A DNA stretch of 10,595 nt, from the NCBI RefSeq assembly GCF_020216685.1, contig NZ_JAIWNS010000185.1:1-10595 (forward strand), given 5' to 3'. The translations under genes were made by a program, and so were the position numbers. Below, one piece after another: positions 1-6,439 of the stretch. Numbering within the stretch: the first letter of the stretch is position 1; every line of letters starts with the position of its first letter. Below the pieces are notes generated by a model, which saw only the letters and a program-made list of their open reading frames with translations, searched no databases and had not been told where the DNA came from. Origin of the DNA: Methanospirillum hungatei. Its GTDB lineage: Archaea > Halobacteriota > Methanomicrobia > Methanomicrobiales > Methanospirillaceae.

Positions 1-275
1 ATATTTCCATCCCCTCCACCAAACCATACACCAGTCAGATTAAAAGGAAGGAGAATATAGGCCCTTTCCAATCCCATGAAACCGGATTCTTCAGACACAT
101 AGGTTGGCTGAAAACCGAGAGAAATCCAATCAGTATCATTCAGACCAGTATAACTGATTATCACCGGCATCTGCCCATATAAGATATCTGGAGTAATATC
201 CACAGTTGTACCAGATACACCAGACATTAATACAAACACTAATCCAAATATTGCAATGAATGTCCCTGACTTCAT
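1..275 (-). CDS. Secreted surface protein, N-terminal part only
   Basis: The reading frame starts at the ATG at 275-273 and runs off the left edge, leaving 91 codons. The first ~22 residues form a signal peptide (MKSG, hydrophobic stretch FIAIFGLVFVLM, then SGVSGT). The mature part begins TTVDITPDILYGQMPVIISY, a beta-rich pattern like Ig-type or surface-layer-associated domains. It has two N-glycosylation sequons (N46-D-T, N79-L-T). A GGTGG ribosome binding site lies five bases before the ATG. It follows DUF1616 on the same strand, 79 bases downstream, with an oligo-T terminator between them, so it is probably transcribed separately. The family is not recognised. Export is well supported; function is unknown because the rest lies outside the window. 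Confidence 0.75.
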   Translation of the reverse strand, partial: MKSGTFIAIFGLVFVLMSGVSGTTVDITPDILYGQMPVIISYTGLNDTDWISLGFQPTYVSEESGFMGLERAYILLPFNLTGVWFGGGDGN

Positions 276-333
276 TTTTCCACCCATCCAAATATATATC
301 GTATTAATTATTAAAGGATAAAAATGTAACCCC

Positions 334-354
334 AAAAATAATATCCCAAAAAAA
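334..354 (-). terminator. Oligo-T terminator after the DUF1616 gene
   Basis: On the minus strand a run of seven T (354-348) begins right after the TAA stop, and a second run of five T (338-334) follows. Archaeal RNA polymerase stops at such U-tracts without needing a hairpin. No strong stem is visible, in line with archaeal intrinsic termination. Confidence 0.5.
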
Positions 355-1344
355 TTACTCGAGAACCTTCACCCACAGGTGCAGATCCCGGTAACTCTGG
401 TTTATCCGCTCCATCCCCCAGACTGATCTATCCGGAACAGTCTCATTAAACAATAAAAACTCAACCCTATTGTATCCGATATCTGCCGCAGACAGATTAT
501 AGGGCAACGTCACAGTCTCATTATGAGGAACCGAAACAGATAACCGGTCGGTCATATTCATCCGGGTAATATACGAGATATTCCCAGAGTCATCGGTCTC
601 CATGGTCATCTGATGGACTTCAATCGTATAGGTGATATTCCGGTACTCATGATTTCCAACCCCGATATACATCGGAAACTCTTCCCCGATGATCAGCCGG
701 TCAGGGTAATCAGCCGCCATCCGCTTCTCCCCCAGGATGTAAAACTCTGTAAATTTCTCCCCTTCCTTGGGAAAGGCGATGACAAAAATAGTCGTCCCAA
801 TCGCTGCAATAATTGAGATCAGAAGGATGATAGAGAGTATTTTATCGGTTCTGTTCCCCTCGGTCGGAAAGAACTCCTCACGAATCCCTGTCATTATCTC
901 ATCTGCAGGGAACCGGTAACGGTCATCAGGATCAGTCATCGCCCGGCGCCCCTGGGCAATAAGAACCATGATAATCGTAAACAGGGAGAGAGAGATGATA
1001 ATCGGGTCAAGCCTGATCCCCCAGGGAGTATAATTCAGACCAAGACCAATGAGAGGGACGACTGCAATGGAGAGACCAAAAGACAGGGCAATACGTTCGA
1101 TAAGGTCCAGATCCCCATCGGTGGCAAACAGGGCCGCAATGAGGGCATACCCGGGTATGAACAGAACAAGGGGGAGTGCCAGAAGTACCCGGATAGGTGT
1201 TTCATTTAAAACCGGGACGTAGATACATGCAATCGCACCAATAAGCCAGAGGAGAATGACTTTCAGATCTGAAAAGATGCGGGTCTGAAGAAAGGATATG
1301 TAGAGTATATGAAGGACAGGACTGTCCCTGCCGGCCGGATGCAC
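355..1344 (-). CDS. DUF1616 family membrane protein
   Basis: A 329-residue protein with the typical DUF1616 layout. About four membrane helices lie between residues 28 and 130, carrying the hallmark segments PGYALIAALF (64-73), ERIALSFGLS (83-92) and NYTPWGI (104-110). A cytoplasmic loop (131-166) and a fifth helix (168-190) follow, then an outside domain opening with EKFTEFYILG and ADYPDRL. That domain has seven N-glycosylation sequons (N236, N255, N263, N275, N283, N300, N315). DUF1616 has no assigned biochemical role; it is common in archaeal envelope and glycosylation neighbourhoods. The GTG at 1344 is the only usual start codon between the upstream in-frame stop and the first helix. It lies about 27 bases from a TATAAA box, so the mRNA is probably leaderless, which fits the absence of a ribosome binding site. 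Confidence 0.9.
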   Translation of the reverse strand: MHPAGRDSPVLHILYISFLQTRIFSDLKVILLWLIGAIACIYVPVLNETPIRVLLALPLVLFIPGYALIAALFATDGDLDLIERIALSFGLSIAVVPLIGLGLNYTPWGIRLDPIIISLSLFTIIMVLIAQGRRAMTDPDDRYRFPADEIMTGIREEFFPTEGNRTDKILSIILLISIIAAIGTTIFVIAFPKEGEKFTEFYILGEKRMAADYPDRLIIGEEFPMYIGVGNHEYRNITYTIEVHQMTMETDDSGNISYITRMNMTDRLSVSVPHNETVTLPYNLSAADIGYNRVEFLLFNETVPDRSVWGMERINQSYRDLHLWVKVLE

Positions 1345-1368
1345 TTTAAAGTATTGGAACCAGTATTG

Positions 1369-1374
1369 TTTATA
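1369..1374. promoter_or_regulatory. Shared TATA box for two divergent genes
   Basis: The sequence is TATAAA on the minus strand and TTTATA on the plus strand. Its centre is about 27 bases from the GTG start of the DUF1616 gene, the archaeal TATA-to-start-site distance, which predicts a leaderless transcript. In the other direction the same box predicts a start near 1398, giving a ~28-nt leader for the gene at 1427. No strong purine-rich BRE is seen on either side, so the direction bias is unclear. Confidence 0.5.
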
Positions 1375-1413
1375 GCTGGATCATCGGAGTCATGTGGGGC
1401 AATCATACCCGAT

Positions 1414-1419
1414 GGGAGG
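1414..1419 (+). promoter_or_regulatory. Ribosome binding site fixing the start at 1427
   Basis: GGGAGG lies seven bases before the ATG at 1427. An in-frame GTG at 1394 would give 11 more residues but has no ribosome binding site and sits about at the predicted transcription start. The ATG also places the signal peptide directly at the N-terminus. Confidence 0.6.
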
Positions 1420-1426
1420 CAGGCAT

Positions 1427-1933
1427 ATGAAAAGAACAGGTACAAGACTTATTATGAGTGGAATACTGGTCATCCTTATGATTGGTATCGGACCGGTTCA
1501 GGCGTTTTCATCTGACCGGCTGGCAGTTGATCTGCTGGATGATGGTGATGCTTATATCGCATTCGAATACACCCTGAACATGGCTGAGCAGGTTGCAGTC
1601 TATCTGAAGATCGCCGATCCAAATGCAGAACTGAAAAAAGCACTCGAAGATATGTTCCATCATCCGGTGATGGTGGATGAAGTCACGAACAATTCAGCCC
1701 GGTTCAGGGTGAAGGCCTTTTCAAACATCACCGAAACAAACGGGTCGGTGGTCATGAAGACTCCGGAGATATCCTTTACCATGGCTGAGAAGGCACTGCA
1801 GAAGTACTGGTTTGCTCCTCTTGTCCAGGCAGATTATTCTGCGGAGATTGCAACCATCACCTATCCGGACGGATATGTAGAGGAGTTTTTCGATACGAAT
1901 AAAATCCCGGCAACATCCAGGACCCTTTCCTGA
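1427..1933 (+). CDS. Small secreted protein, family not recognised
   Basis: A 168-residue protein with a clear signal peptide: basic start MKRTGTR, hydrophobic core up to residue 22, likely cleavage after PVQA at 26. The mature part is about 140 residues of alternating strands and helices. It opens with SDRLAVDLLDDGDAYIAFEY, which resembles the beta-sandwich ectodomains of archaeal surface proteins. It has two or three sequons (N88-N-S, N100-I-T, N105-G-S), no second membrane segment and no cysteines in the mature part. It is transcribed divergently from DUF1616 and convergently with the long operon; the two stop codons at that end are only two bases apart. Location outside the membrane is well supported; no function can be given. 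Confidence 0.8.
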   Translation: MKRTGTRLIMSGILVILMIGIGPVQAFSSDRLAVDLLDDGDAYIAFEYTLNMAEQVAVYLKIADPNAELKKALEDMFHHPVMVDEVTNNSARFRVKAFSNITETNGSVVMKTPEISFTMAEKALQKYWFAPLVQADYSAEIATITYPDGYVEEFFDTNKIPATSRTLS

Positions 1934-1935
1934 TT

Positions 1936-2709
1936 TTACAGGAGAAGAGTAAATATCATCTCCACCGAATCGCCTTTTTTTACCGGAACACACCGGTCAA
2001 CCTGAACCGGCCTATTCAGTCCTTCTGCAATACAGGTAGCAAAGAGGCTGCAGATAACACAGGGACTCATGGTGCAGCAGGCCGGGGACTCACGGGACAC
2101 TGACCGGCATCCCTCATACAGCCGATATCCTTCCATACGGATATGAACACCGGTATCTGACCAGGTCACCTGAATTTTACCGGCGACTTCCAGAACATCA
2201 ACGGCTATCTCATGCAGGAGGGTAGAGAATTCATCCCGTGTTTCGGGTATGGTGAGCTGATTGGTCTTTTTCAGTTCCTTAAGCAACGGGATGCATACCG
2301 GCGGTAAGAGCAGCCCTGAAAAGCCCTCCCCGGAGACAAAGACAGACCCTGCCACCGGTTCTCCGGTATACCGGGTTACGGGGATCAGATGCATGACACC
2401 GGTTGATTCTGTCAGGCCCTGAGGAAGAAAGCAGGATAACCCGGAGAGCCCAAGATCCGCAGCAACCGTGCATGTATTTATAGTCCCCTGAACCTGCAGA
2501 AGTGAGACAAATCGTTCATCAAGTGAATCCGGACGATGAAACACCAGGAGCAGGATTGCAGTCAGAAAGAGGATGACAGCAGACACAAGAAGTGCTGCAG
2601 AGATGATATCCTGTCTTCCGGTGATACTGACAACTTCGGCACAAATGCCTGCAGTCAGGAGGAGAACGAAGGATCCATATACATACCGACCAGGAGATGG
2701 GAGTTTCAT
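1936..2709 (-). CDS. Membrane-anchored protein with Cys-rich V4R-like C-terminus
   Basis: A 257-residue protein with two membrane helices (about 10-29 and 35-57) and a ~195-residue soluble part that is probably cytoplasmic. The last 50 residues resemble the end of V4R (4-vinyl reductase) or related small-molecule-binding domains. They show ACCTMSPCVICSL, then a helix with AEGLNRPVQV, then RCVPVKKGDSVEMIF, which echoes the family's closing Cys...KGD...F pattern. Seven cysteines lie between residues 201 and 240, including a CxxC at 217/220, so a metal or redox role is possible. The V4R link is my own weak motif match. The ATG overlaps the previous stop (ATGA), with GGAGGG (2723-2718) eight bases before it. 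It is the last gene of the MoxR operon and may be a sensor or regulatory partner. Confidence 0.82.
   Translation of the reverse strand: MKLPSPGRYVYGSFVLLLTAGICAEVVSITGRQDIISAALLVSAVILFLTAILLLVFHRPDSLDERFVSLLQVQGTINTCTVAADLGLSGLSCFLPQGLTESTGVMHLIPVTRYTGEPVAGSVFVSGEGFSGLLLPPVCIPLLKELKKTNQLTIPETRDEFSTLLHEIAVDVLEVAGKIQVTWSDTGVHIRMEGYRLYEGCRSVSRESPACCTMSPCVICSLFATCIAEGLNRPVQVDRCVPVKKGDSVEMIFTLLL
1975..1981 (+). terminator. Oligo-T tract, candidate terminator for the gene ending at 1933
   Basis: Seven T in a row on the plus strand, 42 bases after the TGA at 1933. The tract lies inside the end of the convergent gene, where the other strand encodes Lys-Lys. With only two bases between the opposing stop codons, a terminator for the plus gene has to lie inside its neighbour. 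No hairpin is evident. Confidence 0.35.
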
Positions 2710-3185
2710 AATTTATTCCCTCCTGCATGGTAGATCATCCGGTATTCATAGAGCAGCAGGGCAAGAGCAACAAGACCGGCAAGGAATAGTACCGTAATTC
2801 CGGGTAGGAGTGTGTGCTGTATCATCCTTGACATGAATGCCAGGAGACTGATTCCAAACGTCCAGAGAGCAAGAAGGAAAACCCCATTCCGGTTCTTCAG
2901 AATATCAGGCTCATTCAGAAATGCTCCCGTAATAAGGAGGGCGGAAATCACCCCCAGAACAGGAGCGATAAACCAGAGAGCTATAGCTGCACTTTCGCCC
3001 AGGCAAAATCGGAAGAACTGGTGAGACGCTGAATGCTGCCTGATTAATCCGATTATGAAATACAATACAAATAGAAAGATACCAGCATATATTTGCACAT
3101 CTGGGAAAAAGAATGCATAAACTCCCAGGAAGATGATGAGAATGCCAGATAGAAGAGAGAACAGCCGTAAACTCGTCCGGGCCAT
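2706..3185 (-). CDS. Five-helix integral membrane protein
   Basis: A 159-residue very hydrophobic protein with about five membrane helices (7-27, 30-48, 66-89, 100-118, 126-147) and short charged loops such as GLIRQHSASHQ and NEPDILKNRN. No family is recognised. The start is certain: the ATG overlaps the DUF58 stop by one base, and GAGGTGATC (3196-3188), nearly a full match to the archaeal anti-Shine-Dalgarno sequence, lies two bases upstream. Its own stop overlaps the next gene by four bases. This tight coupling with MoxR and DUF58 points to a fixed subunit or membrane partner of the complex, by context only. Confidence 0.85.
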   Translation of the reverse strand: MARTSLRLFSLLSGILIIFLGVYAFFFPDVQIYAGIFLFVLYFIIGLIRQHSASHQFFRFCLGESAAIALWFIAPVLGVISALLITGAFLNEPDILKNRNGVFLLALWTFGISLLAFMSRMIQHTLLPGITVLFLAGLVALALLLYEYRMIYHAGGNKL

Positions 3186-4489
3186 CAGATCACCTCAACC
3201 GGTTCCCCACGGAGGGAGAAGAGACCCTGAGCCCGGTGATCAGTCCCTTTCGGGGTTCGTATCCGGAAGGGAATGTTCTTTCTGCCTGCAAGTGCTGCTA
3301 CCTCCCTGATATGACTCATATCTCCGTCACAAAGTGAATACAGAATAATCTCATGAAAATGCCGTTGCATAAGGATAGTGTTCATGGCGTGGGCAAATCT
3401 GGTAGTTTTCACTTCCTGCATATGCTGTTTCCTGATCTCCCGAACCCTGGCAAGGTATGACCGCTCGTCCCTGGAAATTTCCGTCCAGTCCATCGATAAC
3501 GCAGCTTTATCTATCTCCTTTCTCATATCTGATCGCATCATGAACCGGAACAGATGAAATGTCCGGGGGATAGGGTGGATTCTCTCACGGATTATCGTCA
3601 GACAATGGGCCATATCATATCCCTCATAATACAGATCACTCATATTCGGTCCTGATATCCCTATAAGACGAATCGGTTCCTTCTTCGCAAGTTTCGACTC
3701 CACATACCCCGAAATTGAACTGACCATCCGTGAAAATGACTGTATATCGATCTCCTGTCCGCTATCCGGGAGATCCACGATGACCATGGGCATTTCATCA
3801 GCAGGGGTTGCATACTCACGGATATAGAGAGTACCCCGTTTTGCCGATATCTTCCAGTCAACATGCCGGATGTCATCTCCGGGGAGATATTCCCGAAACT
3901 GTCTGATTGAATATCCTTTCACCGGTCCGATACGTTCAAGATCCTTTCCTGACCCCCGTTTTTCAACCGGACCAAATAATGGCCAGGGTTGTACCTGCAC
4001 TGACGGAGTGGATGATTTTTCCGGGCGAAGGGGGAGGGAACTTCTAAAGAACCGGTTCTGTATCGTGATAATGCCCCCTTCATGGCATATGGTTCCATGA
4101 TAGTGAGGGATAAACCGGTAGGAGAGAGTGAGTGTCTGTGATCCGGCACTATCAGTCCAGGTCTGATCCTCCCCAGACTCCAGACTACACAGTGAGGGAA
4201 TAGTGTCCTGGTATCGAACCTGGTACCCGCAGGGGAGGAACAGGGAGATGGTGCATTCAATGGTATTACTTCTCCCCTGCCGAATGAGCGATTTTTCCAT
4301 CTTCCATGAACCGCTGATTGTCCGGTAGGTTTTTTCAACCGTATGAAGAAATTGAAGACAGAGGCCCATGAGCAGTAGTCCGACTGACGTTCCTGCCATG
4401 AGGAGGACTGGATCATCCAGGATAATGGCAAGAAAGATGAGGATGAGAAAGACTGCAAGCAGACCCGTAGAGCAGGGAGTGAGCTTCAC
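3185..4489 (-). CDS. DUF58 domain protein, partner of MoxR
   Basis: A 434-residue protein with two N-terminal membrane helices (8-24, 28-47), a ~130-residue beta-rich region, and the DUF58 signature at 198-216 (FREYLPGDDIRHVDWKISAK). A von Willebrand A-like segment follows. Its metal-site motif reads VDLPDS (238-243) instead of the usual DxSxS, so metal binding may be reduced or lost. DUF58 proteins occur next to MoxR ATPases and are thought to couple ATPase action to a target. The GTG start has GAGGTG (4504-4499) nine bases before it and lies three bases after the MoxR stop. The C-terminal ~110 residues (RSDMRKEIDKA onward) form a charged helical tail with a final alpha/beta element. The family call is firm; the target is unknown. 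Confidence 0.93.
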   Translation of the reverse strand: MKLTPCSTGLLAVFLILIFLAIILDDPVLLMAGTSVGLLLMGLCLQFLHTVEKTYRTISGSWKMEKSLIRQGRSNTIECTISLFLPCGYQVRYQDTIPSLCSLESGEDQTWTDSAGSQTLTLSYRFIPHYHGTICHEGGIITIQNRFFRSSLPLRPEKSSTPSVQVQPWPLFGPVEKRGSGKDLERIGPVKGYSIRQFREYLPGDDIRHVDWKISAKRGTLYIREYATPADEMPMVIVDLPDSGQEIDIQSFSRMVSSISGYVESKLAKKEPIRLIGISGPNMSDLYYEGYDMAHCLTIIRERIHPIPRTFHLFRFMMRSDMRKEIDKAALSMDWTEISRDERSYLARVREIRKQHMQEVKTTRFAHAMNTILMQRHFHEIILYSLCDGDMSHIREVAALAGRKNIPFRIRTPKGTDHRAQGLFSLRGEPVEVI

Positions 4490-4492
4490 CGG

Positions 4493-5494
4493 TTACGGCA
4501 CCTCAATACGGTCCATGATATCCCGGATAATATCTCCCGGGCGAACCCCTTCAATCTCCGCCTCCCGTGTGAGGTACAGCCGGTGAATCAGAACAGAGAG
4601 GGCGATTTTCTTCACATCATCCGGAATGACATACGTTCTGCCGGCAAGAGCCGCGGCACCTTTTGCCCCTTTTACAAAAGATATGGACGCACGAGTGGAT
4701 GCTCCAAGCCCGATATCCGGATGGTTCCGGGTAGCAATGATAATATCCCTGATATACCGGTGGATTGGATCCTCCATCCTGACCCTCGATACCCGCTCAA
4801 TGGCTCTCTGCAGACCTTCCGGTGATGTAACCGGCTGAAGCGTTTCTGCAAACCGGTTCCAGGTCAGAGTTCCGTCTGAAGCCCGTTTGATCACCGCTAA
4901 CTCCTCATCAGGACTGAGCGGAGAGAGGCCGATACTAAACATGAACCGGTCACGCTGAGCCTCAATGAGGGGGAATGTTCCTTCAAGTTCAAAGGAGTTC
5001 TGGGTTGCAATTACGATGAACGGACGGGGTACCGGGAGGGTTATCCCATCAATGGTCGCCTGCCGCTCACTCATAGCCTCAATAAATGCCGACTGAGCCT
5101 TTGGGTGAACCCGGTTCATCTCGTCTGCGAGCAGGACATTGGTAAAAACCGGCCCCTTTCGAAGGTTGAATTCACATGACTGTTGATCATAGATGCGGAC
5201 TCCGATCATATCAGCCGGCTGTAGATCAACGGCTCCCTGAATCCGTGCAAACTCACACCCCGTCACCTTGGCAATCGCCTTTGCAATAGTAGTCTTCGCA
5301 GTCCCCGGGAGCCCTTCTATTAAAATATGACCCTCAGCAAGGAGGGCTATCAAAATGAGTTCAATGAGATCCTGGTTTCCGACGATAAATGGAGAAAGAG
5401 CGGAATCAACGGCAGTATGAAGTCGTGCAAGTGCAGAGATATCCTCCTCATCTCCAAAATAATCAATGGTCTGATCCATATCACGGTCAGTCAT
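4493..5494 (-). CDS. MoxR family AAA+ ATPase
   Basis: Counting from the ATG at 5494 this is a 333-residue ATPase. It has Walker A GLPGTAKT (61-68), Walker B VLLADEMNR (120-128), sensor 1 ATQN (163-166), the MoxR segment EGTFPLIEAQRDRF (171-184) and a sensor 2-type helix with GASTRAS (264-270). All catalytic positions look intact. MoxR ATPases form rings and use ATP to remodel or activate partners, often with DUF58 or VWA proteins, which fits the next gene. The ATG is preferred, with AGGATG eleven bases upstream; an in-frame TTG at 5503 would add three residues but is too close to that site. It is likely cytoplasmic and docks onto the membrane proteins encoded around it. The length is normal for the family. 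Confidence 0.95.
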   Translation of the reverse strand: MTDRDMDQTIDYFGDEEDISALARLHTAVDSALSPFIVGNQDLIELILIALLAEGHILIEGLPGTAKTTIAKAIAKVTGCEFARIQGAVDLQPADMIGVRIYDQQSCEFNLRKGPVFTNVLLADEMNRVHPKAQSAFIEAMSERQATIDGITLPVPRPFIVIATQNSFELEGTFPLIEAQRDRFMFSIGLSPLSPDEELAVIKRASDGTLTWNRFAETLQPVTSPEGLQRAIERVSRVRMEDPIHRYIRDIIIATRNHPDIGLGASTRASISFVKGAKGAAALAGRTYVIPDDVKKIALSVLIHRLYLTREAEIEGVRPGDIIRDIMDRIEVP

Positions 5495-5530
5495 GGCTTT
5501 CAATACATCCTATCATTTATCTGCTCTTCT

Positions 5531-6439
5531 TTACATCATCACCGGTTCAGAACCGATATCTGCAAATCCCGGAGGTCTCTTTCTGAAAAGAAATACACAG
5601 GCCAGGAGGGAGACCAGAACTATCATGGTCTTTATAAAGGAATCCAGCCGAATATACCGAAGTAACCACCCCGAACCACTCTGATCCGCTGTCCGGCTGT
5701 GAATCTGTTCAATAAGAAGGATTGGCCGGTACTGAATGCAACGTGATAAAAACTGACCATTCCCATACTCTGATTCAACTCCGGACATCGAATTAATAAA
5801 TACTCCCGAATCAGAGAGGACAATGATCTCACCTTTTCCTATCTGTTCATGTGCAAGAACGGTATATCGTCCAAATGACTCATCAGATGAGATGCGAAAA
5901 TCATTATTGGTATCAATCCAGCTCATAATACTCGTCTGTATCAAAGGAGTTCCCCCGGTCAGGGGTTTTGCCTTGTCAAGGACAAGCGAGCCAACGCCAC
6001 TGGTGAGAGAATGCTCCTGTACCGGGCTGGTGATCAGGATTGCGGAGTTGTTATATGCCCGGTCAATCCCGGAAAGATATGAACTCCCTATCCGGATGGA
6101 ACTCCCAAGGCCAGATAAGAGGCTGTTTCCTGCATCGGTCTCATCTGCAAGGAATACTGTATTCCCGTTCTGTAGAAATGTCCGGATGATCCTCATCTCC
6201 TCATCTGACCACGTTCCATTCGGTGCAATTATCAGAAGAGTCGCATTCTCCTTCATTTCCAGAGCAGGGATATGAGTGATCATCTCAGTAGTATGACGAT
6301 CCAGCCGGGAGAAGAATTCTGAACTCCCGTTCCAGCCGATATTATCCTGTGAGAATTCCTGGGTATTCGTGATAAGAAATATCCCCAGGATAAGAAGGGT
6401 GATACATATCATCAGTCCGATGATGAAATTACCCTTCAT
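5531..6439 (-). CDS. DUF4350 domain membrane protein
   Basis: A 302-residue protein anchored at both ends: helix 5-24 at the N-terminus and 269-285 near the C-terminus, with the middle predicted outside. The middle resembles the DUF4350 fold (glutamine amidotransferase-like): NATLLIIAPNGTWSDEE (65-81), IRTFLQNGNTVFLADE (85-100), GKGEIIVLSDSGVFIN (201-216), then RYIRLDSF before the last helix. No catalytic Cys-His pair stands out, as usual for this family. Residues 176-187 (DTNNDFRISSDE) match a calcium-binding EF-hand loop. The ATG overlaps the end of the DUF4129 gene by 11 bases, with GGAGAGGAG just upstream. DUF4350 genes commonly sit in MoxR-DUF58-DUF4129 clusters, and this one does too. 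The biochemical role is not known. Confidence 0.88.
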   Translation of the reverse strand: MKGNFIIGLMICITLLILGIFLITNTQEFSQDNIGWNGSSEFFSRLDRHTTEMITHIPALEMKENATLLIIAPNGTWSDEEMRIIRTFLQNGNTVFLADETDAGNSLLSGLGSSIRIGSSYLSGIDRAYNNSAILITSPVQEHSLTSGVGSLVLDKAKPLTGGTPLIQTSIMSWIDTNNDFRISSDESFGRYTVLAHEQIGKGEIIVLSDSGVFINSMSGVESEYGNGQFLSRCIQYRPILLIEQIHSRTADQSGSGWLLRYIRLDSFIKTMIVLVSLLACVFLFRKRPPGFADIGSEPVMM

